From contig NZ_NEGK01000004.1 of the NCBI RefSeq assembly GCF_002135435.1, positions 1 to 64,000 of the forward strand: a stretch of DNA of 64,000 nucleotides, read 5' to 3'. This document shows positions 1 through 8,885 of the stretch, piece after piece. Source of the stretch: Acinetobacter sp. ANC 3813 (lineage in GTDB: Bacteria > Pseudomonadota > Gammaproteobacteria > Pseudomonadales > Moraxellaceae). Under the pieces are notes generated by a model. The model made no database searches and was not told where the DNA came from. It saw nothing but the letters and a program-made list of their open reading frames with translations. The stretch's first letter is position 1, and each line of letters begins with the position of its first letter. Position numbers and translations under genes: made by a program.

Positions 1-231
1 GTCAGAATCCGAGTCACTGTCAGAGTCAGAATCCGAGTCGCTGTCAGAGTCAGAATCCGAGTCGCTGTCAGAGTCAGAATCAGAATCCGAGTCAGAGTCA
101 GAGTCAGAATCCGAGTCGCTGTCAGAGTCAGAATCGCTGTCAGAATCCGAGTCAGAGTCAGAATCCGAGTCACTGTCAGAGTCAGAGTCAGAGTCAGAAT
201 CCGAGTCAGAATCAGAATCGCTGTCTGAGTC
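1..231 (-). repeat. Ser-Asp coding repeat of the adhesin
   Basis: Low-complexity tract built from 6-base Ser-Asp units. On the minus strand GAC/GAT alternate with TCT/TCA/TCG/AGC, encoding 77 residues of (SD)n within the window. Serine codons vary, so the DNA repeat is imperfect while the dipeptide is kept. It probably acts as a flexible acidic stalk. Such tracts can change length by slippage. Confidence 0.9.
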
Positions 232-675
232 ATTGTTGTTTGAGTTATCATCATCTGACATAGCTGCGGCAATGCCTGCAACAGCACCTGCCAAACCTGC
301 ACCAATTAGCCAAGGCATTGCAGATGATACTGTTTCCCCATAAAGCAGCGGGGTGATATCTTGTATAGGATTATAAACAATTGAAGAACTTACATTACCT
401 GCGGCATCAGTGAACTGTGCCCAATACAAGCCCTCATCACCATTAAAAACGATAGTGTTGGCATTTGCCTCGCCAGTAAAGAAATCTTCTATAACAATGG
501 TTTCACCATTTTTCAATTTGACTACAGCAGAATTACCATCACGCGTGATGCTCTCTACCAGTTCTTTATCCACATCGATTTTGACAACCGAGTTCTCTTT
601 TAACAGAACTGAGTTGTCGAGTGTCTGCTCCAAAACCTGATGGCTTTGCTTGGACACCACTTGGACGTTAGCCAT
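1..675 (-). CDS. Bap-like giant surface adhesin, N-terminal part (runs off the left edge)
   Basis: The reading frame starts at ATG 675, behind a strong AGAGGGAG ribosome site, and stays open to base 1, so only the first 225 residues are visible. Residues 1-115 resemble the BapA prefix-like domain that begins Acinetobacter and Enterobacteriaceae biofilm adhesins (start [10 protein letters not shown]). A hydrophobic Gly/Ala segment follows at about 122-139, then an acidic DDDNSNNN linker, then a pure Ser-Asp dipeptide tract from residue 149 to the edge. Known relatives are very large proteins of repeated Ig-like domains exported by type I secretion. The N-terminus is thought to hold the protein at the cell surface. 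There is no Sec signal peptide, which fits type I export. Inferred role: cell-cell adhesion and biofilm. The C-terminus and any secretion genes lie outside the window. Confidence 0.85.
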   Translation of the reverse strand, partial: MANVQVVSKQSHQVLEQTLDNSVLLKENSVVKIDVDKELVESITRDGNSAVVKLKNGETIVIEDFFTGEANANTIVFNGDEGLYWAQFTDAAGNVSSSIVYNPIQDITPLLYGETVSSAMPWLIGAGLAGAVAGIAAAMSDDDNSNNNDSDSDSDSDSDSDSDSDSDSDSDSDSDSDSDSDSDSDSDSDSDSDSDSDSDSDSDSDSDSDSDSDSDSDSDSDSDSD

Positions 676-1376
676 AAAAATACTCCCTCTGATTTTTTTG
701 ACCGTTATTTGTATGAGTTATGCTTTATAAAGATGTAACGTTCTATGTTTATATGCTTCTAAAAGAACAGGGAATTGCAAAAAAATAAGTAGCCGACATT
801 CAACCTTATCAAAAGTGACAAAATATTATAAACTCTATTAAATATTTGAAATAAAATGTTTTTTTAATAAAAACAGCCGTGTAAAAAAATGTTAATGCGT
901 ATTGGTTCACAAATTAAACTGTTTTTTATAGTATTTTTTATGTTTCTTTTTTTTACTTTAAAACCTTTTTTTATCTCACATGATAGAATCCGCAACCCAA
1001 ACCAACATCTATTAACAAATTATCACAATATGATAAAATATAAACAAAAATTCACACTACCCCCCGCATTGTGAATTATATTTAATCAAAGATTTAAATA
1101 ATTGAAATTTAACTTAATAATGACAGAGAAATATTTTTTTTAGCCCGATTTCTTTTTGGTATATTTTGCCAGTTGACTTAAAAAAAATATTTAAACCTTT
1201 TATCTTTAATAACTTACACTTTTAAAATTTAAAAATACTTGAGGTGAAATCTTCCTGTTTACAAAATTAAATATTTATTTGCGCTAAAAGTAAAAGGTAT
1301 TGAAATCAGACAATGTTCCTGATCTTTTTTAGAAAGCGCGCATTAACAAGATATAGTACATCTTGCTTAAATAATC
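676..1376. other. Long AT-rich intergenic region upstream of the adhesin
   Basis: About 700 bases separate the adhesin start from the stop of the next gene. The stretch is very A/T rich, with many A and T runs. The only open frames (889-1074 plus, 1313-1528 plus) encode low-complexity or shadow peptides without a convincing ribosome site. It most likely holds the adhesin promoter and leader. No exact promoter could be chosen by eye. Confidence 0.5.
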
Positions 1377-1733
1377 TTAATACCCTGCGTTCAGCAAAAT
1401 TAATGCAATTAAAGCAGGAATTGCTTGAATATAAAGAATTTTACGGCTTGCTGTCACACTTCCGTAAATACCGGCAATTAACACGCAGGACAGAAAAAAA
1501 TTGGTCAGCATCTGAGAAAATGGCATAGAAACCCATACAGACCAAAGCAAACCTGCCGCGAGAAACCCATTATAAAGCCCTTGATTTTGCGCTAAAACTT
1601 TCGTCAATTTCGCCTTTTCACGCGTATTTCCAAAGGCCTTCAAACCAATGGGCTTTTCCCATAAAAACATTTCCAAAATAAGAAAATAAATATGTAATAG
1701 TCCAATTATTACAATCAGGATCATCGAAATCAT
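1377..1733 (-). CDS. DUF1304 family membrane protein
   Basis: 118-residue hydrophobic protein with about four transmembrane helices. It shows the DUF1304 hallmark around residues 35-65: FGNTREK, then LAQNQGLYNGFLAAGL. Function is unknown in the family. I chose ATG 1733 rather than an upstream start at 1763 because AAGGAA sits 4 bases before it and the extra 10 residues are not typical of the family. It stands alone between the adhesin and a small broken gene. Confidence 0.8.
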   Translation of the reverse strand: MISMILIVIIGLLHIYFLILEMFLWEKPIGLKAFGNTREKAKLTKVLAQNQGLYNGFLAAGLLWSVWVSMPFSQMLTNFFLSCVLIAGIYGSVTASRKILYIQAIPALIALILLNAGY

Positions 1734-1958
1734 ATTGTTCCTTATTTTGAATATATAAATCATTTATTTTCTATTGATAGCGTATTCCTTTATCAAAAAC
1801 AATATCCATGTGGAGATGGCAATAACTGTACAAATAATGTGACTAGAATTTTCTAAATGCACACTCTATAAAATTCAATCGAAGCATCTTAAATATTTAC
1901 CGCCACACTTCACATTTTTTCCAGCTCAAGAATATACCCATTCAATTGTCTGTCCATT

Positions 1959-2368
1959 TCAGGCATGACTTTTCTCAAAAAATTGGCAATAATTCAACGC
2001 ATCTTGTGAAGAAAGCACACCTGCATGTACCAGCTGCATTTGCTGTTGCAGCAAGGTATCTACAGTTCGCTCTTCTGGCTTTTGACCTTGGCTTAATTTT
2101 TGGTTAATGGCTTCAAATTCTGCATAAAGCTGATCACGCTGCCGCAAAAGGTCCTTTTGATTCGCAGACTGTTCTTTTAGTATCGGCCCCTGAACATTCG
2201 AATGCTGCAGCATGTCTTGCACAATTTTTGCATCCGAATTGAGCATCGTTTTTGAAGGCGCGGATTGTTTCAGTATTGTGGTTTCACCTCAGGTTCAATT
2301 GCAATAAGCATAAAAAACAGGACAATAACCCCAGCCGCAGTCATTACTGATAATTTAAACCCATTCAT
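1959..2368 (-). pseudogene. Small membrane-anchored protein, probably frameshifted
   Basis: Two short frames join end to end. From ATG 2368 the first encodes a hydrophobic N-terminal helix (MNGFKLSVMTAAGVIVLFFM) and continues to a stop at about 2270. The -1 frame opens in the same place and runs to 1959 as a Gln/Glu-rich, coiled-coil-like tail of about 95 residues, beginning around MLNSDAKIVQ. Together they would form a one-helix inner-membrane protein with a cytoplasmic or periplasmic coil, as if one base had been lost near 2270-2290. Alternatively the downstream frame is a separate 95-residue gene from ATG 2246, but that start lacks a good ribosome site. Function unknown. Confidence 0.45.
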
Positions 2369-2482
2369 ATTTCAAAGCCCTATTTACTGCAGTCTTGAAT
2401 AATGATGCAGGCATACAAAAATGCCTGCATCATCTCGGCGGTTTAATTCAAACCTTAAGCTTTTCGTTTTCAATGCTTGAAA

Positions 2483-3730
2483 TCAGGGCGTAGACCAGTC
2501 TGCAGGCGCATAGCCTATTCTTACCCGCTGCGGATGATTGCCCACAGGCACGCTAAGCACTTTCTCACCCGTATCAAAATTGATCACCGTGACTGCATCA
2601 TTGGCGCTTTCAGATATGACACAATTTTTGCCATCTGGGCTGCGGGTGGCCCAATACGGTTTCCCCGCGGCAATAAGCTTCCCCGCCTTTAATGTTTGCC
2701 GATCTACAATGGTGGCATAATCATCCATAGTTCCAGCCACACAGAGTTTTTCTCCATCGGCACTTATAGATAGGCCATGATGCCGAGAATCATTCACCCA
2801 CTTCGTTCGGTCAGATGGAATAGTTGAACTGCCCGGCAACTGACCAATACGTGTGACTTTGTCTTGATTTAAATCATATTCAACCAAGCCATTAAAAAAT
2901 GAAACCTGTGCATATATTTTGCTTTCATCTTTACTCAGCACCATTGGCCTGACTGCATTTGACAAATCCTTACGTCCAAACGCATCCAGTGCTGGGCGGA
3001 AGTCAATTTTTTTCAGCACTTTATAATTACTGGCATCTGCAATAGTAAAAAAGCGTTTACCTTTGGTAAAATCTTGCCATGCCGCATCCATTGATGTTTC
3101 GACATTGCCGATCGCAGAGTTCAAAATCTTGCTGCCGCCGTCAAAATAGATATTTTCATGCGGTTTATCCCCTGTATCAAAGCGGCCTAATTCTTTGCCT
3201 GTATGAATATCCAGCACCTGCACCACATTGCCTGAAGACGCTGAAACCGCGACCTGCTGTCCGTCTGGTAACACGGCCATATGGTCCGCGCGAAAACCTT
3301 GCACTGGGGTACGCCAATTGATTTTGCCGCTTGCAATATTAATCGAGACCACATCTGCAAAACTTGGACGGGAAGCTACTACGGATTTGCCGTCTGGTGT
3401 GGAATACATATCATCTACCAGCTGATCATGCCCTTCACCAGCTGTGGATTGAATATAGGTATATGCAATCAATTTCACAGGATTTACATGAATTTCCAGC
3501 AGCCGATCCTTACGGTCAGGAATCATATTAATAACGCCAATTTTTCCGTAATCACCTGCTGAACGAATGACTGTGGCCGTCCCATCCCAGTTATTGCCAA
3601 CAAAAAAGACCTGCTGGGTATTGGGCGGCGCTGCAGCAAATACGGCGCTTGCACCAAATGCCGCTGCCGTTAATGCAGCGAATCCAGTAATCATTTTTGT
3701 TTTTAACTTTAAGCTTGTTTTAGCTTTCAT
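2483..3730 (-). CDS. Secreted YVTN/YncE-like beta-propeller protein
   Basis: 415 residues. ATG 3730 is preceded by GGAGAATAAAA, and the 21 extra upstream residues do not look coding. A Sec signal peptide covers about residues 1-32 (Lys-rich, then a hydrophobic ITGFAALTAAAFGASAVFA core, cleavage near AAPP). The rest carries WD40/YVTN-type blades with repeated 'DGKSVVAS', 'DGQQVAVSA', 'SADGEKLCVAGT' and 'SPDGKNCVIS' strands. Such seven-bladed propellers are periplasmic or surface binding scaffolds. No catalytic residues can be named. It has its own promoter region; its neighbours do not suggest a pathway. Confidence 0.8.
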   Translation of the reverse strand: MKAKTSLKLKTKMITGFAALTAAAFGASAVFAAAPPNTQQVFFVGNNWDGTATVIRSAGDYGKIGVINMIPDRKDRLLEIHVNPVKLIAYTYIQSTAGEGHDQLVDDMYSTPDGKSVVASRPSFADVVSINIASGKINWRTPVQGFRADHMAVLPDGQQVAVSASSGNVVQVLDIHTGKELGRFDTGDKPHENIYFDGGSKILNSAIGNVETSMDAAWQDFTKGKRFFTIADASNYKVLKKIDFRPALDAFGRKDLSNAVRPMVLSKDESKIYAQVSFFNGLVEYDLNQDKVTRIGQLPGSSTIPSDRTKWVNDSRHHGLSISADGEKLCVAGTMDDYATIVDRQTLKAGKLIAAGKPYWATRSPDGKNCVISESANDAVTVINFDTGEKVLSVPVGNHPQRVRIGYAPADWSTP

Positions 3731-4103
3731 TTTTATTCTCCAGCAATCTGCCAAATATGCATTTTGGACACATTGCTTTGATTTATTTTGCATTTAGCCT
3801 GATGTTTTATTTTTGTTTTATTCAATGACAAACTAGCCATACATTGTATTGGCCTGTGTCATTTAGATGCTTTTCCCTTTGCATATAAGTTAAGCTTGAA
3901 TAAATATACAAGTGTAAATATATTCATGTGCAGCTATTCCGATGAAATATCCATGCTGTCGAATAATTTAGATAAACGGAAAATCTAGATTCAAACTTTG
4001 CTTTTAAACCTCAATATGATCATCACGCGATTTGTTTTGCCATATAAATACTTGCAGTCCAAAGCTAAACGATTAAACTTTAAAAAAACTTAGCCCAATC
4101 TGC
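3731..4103. other. Divergent intergenic region, propeller gene and fau
   Basis: 373 bases between two divergent genes, so it should hold both promoters. In many gammaproteobacteria the 6S RNA gene (ssrS) lies just before fau. I looked for its central bubble and closing stem here and did not see it. No other structure stood out. Confidence 0.4.
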
Positions 4104-4700
4104 ATGCCAAATTCACTGAATACACTCCGTAAAACGCTTCGCAAGCAGCGCCGCGCTCTCAATTCTTTTCAGCAAAAGCAAGCTGAACAAAGCGTATTCA
4201 ATCGGATTATTCGCCAGCCTGAATTTCAGCGCGCTCAAAAAATCGGTGTCTATCTGCACGCTTTTGGTGAAATTCATACAGGTAAAATCATGGAATACTG
4301 TTTTGTGCATGGCAAAGCTGTCTATTTACCCATGATCTGCAATATGAATCAGCGTCTGGTCTGGGTTCAGATTTCAAATGATCAATACCGCAATAAACGC
4401 TTTTCACACCATCCACTGGGTATGAAAGAGCCTATGGCTGCACGCGGTATGCATGTATCAAATTTGGATTTGCTGCTCATGCCATTACTGGCCTGTGATA
4501 TTCACGGCACCCGCATAGGCATGGGCGGCGGCTACTACGATAAAACACTGGCCTCAGCTTATCGCAAACCGTTCCGCCTAGGTCTGGCCCATTCTTTTCA
4601 GCTGATTCGGCAACCGCTCGCGCGTGAGCCTTGGGATCAACCCTTAGATGCTTTGCTTACACCGGAAATGCACATTCTGTTTAAGCGAAAAATGGGCTAA
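4104..4700 (+). CDS. fau: 5-formyltetrahydrofolate cyclo-ligase
   Basis: 198 residues, normal family length. The enzyme converts 5-formyl-THF plus ATP to 5,10-methenyl-THF, returning a storage or inhibitory folate to the one-carbon pool. Support: the basic N-terminal LRKTLRKQRRAL segment, and the family signature GMGGGYYDKTL at residues 139-149, which forms the nucleotide and folate site. The start ATG 4104 has only a weak ribosome site; the N-terminus matches family length. Convergent or co-directional partners are absent. folD (39456-40304), another folate one-carbon enzyme, lies elsewhere in the window. Confidence 0.93.
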   Translation: MPNSLNTLRKTLRKQRRALNSFQQKQAEQSVFNRIIRQPEFQRAQKIGVYLHAFGEIHTGKIMEYCFVHGKAVYLPMICNMNQRLVWVQISNDQYRNKRFSHHPLGMKEPMAARGMHVSNLDLLLMPLLACDIHGTRIGMGGGYYDKTLASAYRKPFRLGLAHSFQLIRQPLAREPWDQPLDALLTPEMHILFKRKMG

Positions 4701-4765
4701 TTCCAGATTGAGACTGTTTTAAAATCACATATTTACTCATTTTTCATACAATTTATTCAGACCTG

Positions 4766-4798
4766 CCCTTGTAATTTTTAAAATACCCATCACTATAA
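4766..4798 (+). promoter_or_regulatory. Possible heat-shock (sigma-32) promoter of lon
   Basis: CCCTTGTAA (4766-4774) and CCCATCAC (4786-4793) match the sigma-32 elements CTTGAAA and CCCCATnT with an 11-12 base gap. A TATAAA (4794-4799) overlaps and could serve sigma-70. Lon is heat-shock induced in related bacteria, which supports the reading. It lies 41 bases before the lon start codon. Confidence 0.45.
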
Positions 4799-4838
4799 AA
4801 AACATGACAAATTACTTTGTCACTCATTAGGAGTGCCC

Positions 4839-7265
4839 ATGTCTGAAATTATTATGAATGAAGAAAACTTAGAGCCGCAGGTTCCAGGTGTATTACCGCT
4901 ATTAGCGCTGCGTGATGTGGTGGTTTATCCGCATATGCAAATTGCGTTATTTGTGGGTCGTGAAAAATCGATCAATGCAGTGGACGTGGCTCGTAACAGT
5001 GACAACCTAGTATTTGTAGTTGCGCAAAAAGATTCGCTGACAGAAGAAATTGATCACGACAATTTATATCAGTACGGTACTGTCGCGAAGATTGTGCAAG
5101 TGGTGAATCACGAAAATGATGAAAACTGTATTAAAGTATTAATCGAAGGCCTGCATCGTTCTAAGCTGGTTAAAATCATCGACAATGATGAATACCTCTC
5201 TGCAGAACATGACTTAAGCCCGATGACCATTGCAGCAGAAACTGATGCTCAGCAGTCTCGCATTGAAGAGCTGCGCACCATGTTCGCTCAATATGCGGAA
5301 GCGAAACTGCGCAATGCGCGTGAACTGATTGCAGCAGCCAACAAAATTGATGACCTATTGCAATTATTGTTCTTCGTTGCGACACGTGTGCCTTTGAATA
5401 TTGACGTGAAGCAAAAATTCCTCGAGCACGATGAATTCGAAGCGCATCTGCAAGAGCTGATGACTTACCTATTGCAGCAGTCTGAAGAACAGCAAATTGA
5501 ACAGACGTTGCATGATTCTGTGAAACGCCAAATGGAGAAAAACCAGCGCGAATACTTCCTCAATGAAAAGATGAAGGTGATTCAGCGCGAACTTTCCGAC
5601 ATGAATGGCGGCGCAGAAGATGACGTTGCGGAAATTGAAAAACGCCTTGCAGAAGCAGACTTGCCAGAGCATGTGCGTAAAAAAGCTGAAGCGGAGTTCC
5701 GCAAGCTTAAAGCGATGCAGCCTGCTTCTAGTGAAGCAGCTGTTGTTCGCAACTATTTAGAGGTGATTTTAGATACGCCTTGGAATAAAGCGAGCAAAGT
5801 CAGCATTAACTTGGCGAAAGCGCAGGAAATTTTAGATGCGGATCATTACGGCTTAGATGACGTGAAAGACCGCATTGTAGAATACCTTGCTGTGCAGTCT
5901 CGTGTGAAAAAACTCAAAGGCCCAATTTTATGTTTGGTTGGTCCTCCAGGTGTAGGTAAAACCTCACTGGGTGAGTCTGTAGCAAAAGCGACAGGCCGTG
6001 AATTTGTCCGCATGGCCTTAGGCGGCGTGCGTGATGAAGCGGAAATCCGCGGTCACCGCCGTACATACATTGGCGCTATGCCGGGTAAAATTGTGCAGTC
6101 ATTGACGAAAGTCGGTGTGAAGAATCCGCTGTTCTTGCTCGATGAAATTGACAAGATGGCGCAAGACTACCGCGGCGACCCAGCATCTGCGCTGCTTGAA
6201 GTGCTTGATCCATCACAGAACAATAAATTCAACGATCACTATTTAGATCTTGATCTGGATTTATCTGAAGTGATGTTCATCTGTACTGCAAACAGCATGA
6301 ATATTCCAGAAGCGCTGTTAGACCGTATGGAAGTGATTCGCCTGCCGGGTTATACCGAAGACGAAAAAGTGAATATTGCAGAACGCTACCTTGTTCCAAA
6401 AGCAATTAAGAACAATGGCCTGCGTGCCAAAGAACTCACTGTGCATGAAGAAGCCATTCGCGACATCGTGCAGCGCTATACCCGCGAAGCTGGTGTACGT
6501 AGCCTTGAGCGTGAAGTGTCTAAAATTGCGCGTAAAGTGGTAAAAGAAGCGGTTAGCAAAAAAGTGAAGAATCTTCAGCTTGAAGTGACTTCAAGCAACT
6601 TGCCTGACTACTTAGGCCCGCACAAGTTCGACTTCGGCATGGCTGAAGACGAAGCGCAAGTCGGCCGTGTCAATGGTTTGGCTTGGACTTCAGTTGGCGG
6701 TGAATTGCTGACCATTGAAGTTGCTGCTGTACCGGGCAAAGGTAAATTCATTACGACAGGTTCGCTTGGCGATGTGATGAAAGAGTCAATTACAGCAGCA
6801 ATGACTGTAGTACGTACCCGTGCAGATGAACTGGGCATTGAAGCTTCCCGCTTTGAAGAAACCGATGTGCATGTGCATTTGCCTGAAGGCGCAACACCAA
6901 AAGACGGTCCTTCTGCAGGTTTAGCATTAACATTGGCGCTGGTTTCAGCTTTCACCAAAATTGCCATTCGTCCTGACGTAGCAATGACAGGTGAAACGAG
7001 CTTAAGCGGCCGTGCAATGCGCATCGGCGGGTTAAAAGAGAAACTCTTAGCGGCTCACCGCGGCGGTATTAAACTGGTCTTCATCCCGCAAGACAACGTG
7101 CGAGACTTGGCTGAAATCCCAGCCAATGTTAAAGAAGGCTTGGAAATTAAAGCAGTGAAAAGCATCGATGAAATTTTGAAACTCGCTTTAATTGAAACTC
7201 CAAAACCTTTAGTGAAAGCACCAATTGTCAAAGCAGCAGGTGAAGGTAAAGCTGCCCGTCATTAA
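4839..7265 (+). CDS. lon: ATP-dependent Lon protease
   Basis: 808 residues. Cytoplasmic hexameric protease that unfolds and degrades misfolded and regulatory proteins. Order of domains: LAN substrate-binding domain (residues about 15-205), coiled coil, AAA+ module with Walker A GPPGVGKTS (about 368-376) and Walker B LFLLDEIDK, then the C-terminal serine protease. The catalytic dyad is Ser692 in DGPSAG and the lysine of GGLKEK (K733/K735). Start ATG 4839 is preceded by TAGGAG; a GTG two codons upstream lies inside that ribosome site and is less likely. All active-site residues are present, so it should be functional. A strong terminator follows. Confidence 0.98.
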   Translation: MSEIIMNEENLEPQVPGVLPLLALRDVVVYPHMQIALFVGREKSINAVDVARNSDNLVFVVAQKDSLTEEIDHDNLYQYGTVAKIVQVVNHENDENCIKVLIEGLHRSKLVKIIDNDEYLSAEHDLSPMTIAAETDAQQSRIEELRTMFAQYAEAKLRNARELIAAANKIDDLLQLLFFVATRVPLNIDVKQKFLEHDEFEAHLQELMTYLLQQSEEQQIEQTLHDSVKRQMEKNQREYFLNEKMKVIQRELSDMNGGAEDDVAEIEKRLAEADLPEHVRKKAEAEFRKLKAMQPASSEAAVVRNYLEVILDTPWNKASKVSINLAKAQEILDADHYGLDDVKDRIVEYLAVQSRVKKLKGPILCLVGPPGVGKTSLGESVAKATGREFVRMALGGVRDEAEIRGHRRTYIGAMPGKIVQSLTKVGVKNPLFLLDEIDKMAQDYRGDPASALLEVLDPSQNNKFNDHYLDLDLDLSEVMFICTANSMNIPEALLDRMEVIRLPGYTEDEKVNIAERYLVPKAIKNNGLRAKELTVHEEAIRDIVQRYTREAGVRSLEREVSKIARKVVKEAVSKKVKNLQLEVTSSNLPDYLGPHKFDFGMAEDEAQVGRVNGLAWTSVGGELLTIEVAAVPGKGKFITTGSLGDVMKESITAAMTVVRTRADELGIEASRFEETDVHVHLPEGATPKDGPSAGLALTLALVSAFTKIAIRPDVAMTGETSLSGRAMRIGGLKEKLLAAHRGGIKLVFIPQDNVRDLAEIPANVKEGLEIKAVKSIDEILKLALIETPKPLVKAPIVKAAGEGKAARH

Positions 7266-7279
7266 TCTGGTTTCTGTAC

Positions 7280-7310
7280 AAAAAAGAGCGCCTCGGCGCT
7301 CTTTTTTTTT
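7280..7310 (+). terminator. Rho-independent terminator of lon
   Basis: GC-rich hairpin AAGAGCGCC-tc-GGCGCTCTT followed by a run of T. It lies 15 bases after the lon stop. Confidence 0.9.
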
Positions 7311-7584
7311 GCTGTATATCAGCCTATGCCTTGCCTCTTTATGCTTCCGTAATAGGTCGGCGACCAACTCAGAATTGTTTAAATTTTAAACAAATATTTT
7401 CAAAACCATATTTTTGTCGTACAGTATTACTTTAAGCTGTGCACCGTTCTGCACAAATTATTAATTTGTACAGACAGAATCTCGTTTCATTTTATCGCTG
7501 GCTTGTTTTGTATAAAACTGCAGTTTTACTCTATATCTAAACCAATTTAGATACTTGAAAAATACAGTTTCACCCCCATGTTTA

Positions 7585-7720
7585 TTTTAAAGGCATACTG
7601 CGCTGTATGTTCCGGTTGGGCTCTGCACTTTCTCAAAGTACGAGTCCTAAAATGGTCATCTGCATCTCCAGGCAGATGATCTTTTATCGCAGTCCAAAGG
7701 CTTTCAGGACTGCGTTTTTT
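7585..7720 (+). ncRNA. Candidate small RNA between lon and the M28 peptidase gene
   Basis: In this 470-base gene-free stretch the plus strand has two adjacent perfect hairpins. The first is TCATCTGC (7656-7663) with GCAGATGA (7672-7679). The second is CGCAGTCC (7688-7695) with GGACTGCG (7707-7714), followed directly by six T. The second is a textbook intrinsic terminator, yet lon already has its own terminator 400 bases earlier, so a separate plus-strand transcript must be stopping here. The 5' end is not clear; an AT-rich block near 7580-7592 may hold the -10. No known family was recognised. Confidence 0.4.
7688..7720 (+). terminator. Orphan intrinsic terminator
   Basis: 8-bp perfect stem CGCAGTCC/GGACTGCG with T6 (7715-7720). 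It belongs to the candidate RNA upstream, not to the opposing peptidase gene, for which it reads with A on the wrong side. Confidence 0.8.
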
Positions 7721-7779
7721 ATGGCTGCAGATTCTTAAACTGAATTGCTTGCAAAGCATTTCAAGCAAGTGCCTGCTGA

Positions 7780-8736
7780 TTATTTTAATATTGCCTGCAC
7801 CAAGCCATTGACCACCTGCCCCATTTTTTCAACATCCAATTTATCAATGATATCTTGATCGGTATGAATATTCTTATTGCGGTAAATGCCTGTATCTGTA
7901 ATCACAATCGCGGGCAAATCAAACGCCCAATAATTATTATGATCTGAAAAATCCATCGCCTGCACAAAAGATGGCGCAATCAGGCGCTCACATTGCAGCT
8001 GATTTAAATTTTTCATGGCGCCGCAAAAATCTCCGGTCATTGCGCGTGACTGTAAATTCCCTACCGCTGCAATAAAATTGCCATGACTCGGATAAATCCA
8101 TTTCAAGCCAATGGGATATTCCTGTACAAAACTGCTGTCGTAATAACCAATATTTTCTAAAATATAAATACTTTGAATCTGCTCCGGCTGCTTCGCTGCA
8201 GCTTTAGCATGAATGTAGCTGCCCATGTCTTCTGTGCCTGAAAATGGCGCTTCATTTAATGTATAAAATACAAATTCCACGGTATTTTTTAACTGCGATT
8301 TCTCCGCAGCCAAAATTCGAGCTGTTTCTATCACGCCTGCCACACCTGAAGCATTATCATCTGCACCCGGTTTTTCTTCAAAAACATCATAATGCGCGCC
8401 AACAATCACTTTATCTGCAGACTTGCCTTTTAAAGTGCAGACCACGTTGCGGTAAGCTTCATCATTCACTTTATAGGTTTGATACTGGCATGGCACACCA
8501 AACAGCCGCATTTGCTCGCGGATCCATGCGGAAACCCGGTTCAGCTCTTTGACTTCTTTAAAAGTGCGGTAATCTCCGCCTGCCAGCAGCTGTTCCATAT
8601 AGACTGTCAGGTTTTTCGGCTCTGCATTATTAGCGTTATTGGCATGCAGCAAGGGGCTTAAGCTAAATGCCACTAGGCCGAAGACAAGCCGCTGTACGTT
8701 TTTTTGCAGTGCATATCGATGCAGCCATTGAATCAT
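7780..8736 (-). CDS. Exported M28-family zinc peptidase
   Basis: 318 residues from ATG 8736, chosen because GGAA lies 8 bases before it; a start at 8754 has no ribosome site. An N-terminal signal peptide is likely (LVFGLVAFSLSPLLHA, about residues 17-32). The M28 fold is shown by GAHYDV (His115, Asp117), GADDNASG (Asp126/Asp127) and LNEAP (Glu162), which are the dinuclear zinc ligands and general base, and by a late NIHTDQD containing the last histidine ligand. The family contains aminopeptidases and carboxypeptidases. It probably trims peptides in the periplasm or outside the cell. Substrate cannot be read from sequence. Confidence 0.85.
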   Translation of the reverse strand: MIQWLHRYALQKNVQRLVFGLVAFSLSPLLHANNANNAEPKNLTVYMEQLLAGGDYRTFKEVKELNRVSAWIREQMRLFGVPCQYQTYKVNDEAYRNVVCTLKGKSADKVIVGAHYDVFEEKPGADDNASGVAGVIETARILAAEKSQLKNTVEFVFYTLNEAPFSGTEDMGSYIHAKAAAKQPEQIQSIYILENIGYYDSSFVQEYPIGLKWIYPSHGNFIAAVGNLQSRAMTGDFCGAMKNLNQLQCERLIAPSFVQAMDFSDHNNYWAFDLPAIVITDTGIYRNKNIHTDQDIIDKLDVEKMGQVVNGLVQAILK

Positions 8737-8830
8737 TGTTATTATTCCATGCACATGACAGACGAAAATATCTTAATGAATATTAAAACAACAACAAGCG
8801 CCACAATTCAATTGCAAATTGTTTCGGACA

Positions 8831-8858
8831 TTAGCAAAGCGTATTTTCACGCTATAAT
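8831..8858 (+). promoter_or_regulatory. Sigma-70-like promoter of rlmH
   Basis: TATAAT (8853-8858) with TTAGCA (8831-8836) 16 bases upstream. The -10 is perfect and lies 28 bases before the rlmH start. Confidence 0.6.
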
Positions 8859-8885
8859 GCGCCTTTCTATAGATTGCAGCCCGCT

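Noticed and set aside
1..231. Dense short repeats resembling a CRISPR or satellite array
   Set aside because: The repeats keep a single open frame coding for Ser-Asp and have no unique spacers.
889..1074. 61-residue plus-strand ORF upstream of the adhesin
   Set aside because: Low-complexity Phe-rich peptide from an AT-rich region, without a ribosome site or recognisable family.
1313..1528. 71-residue plus-strand ORF
   Set aside because: It overlaps the DUF1304 gene on the other strand and looks like its shadow.
3731..4103. 6S RNA gene before fau
   Set aside because: The location is right for ssrS in gammaproteobacteria, but no long closing stem or central bubble could be found.
6608..7024. 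138-residue ORF antisense to lon
   Set aside because: Composition is the reverse complement of a conserved protease domain; it is a shadow.
7547..7768. Minus-strand ORF in the gap after lon
   Set aside because: It covers the two plus-strand hairpins and has no family resemblance; the RNA reading explains the region better.
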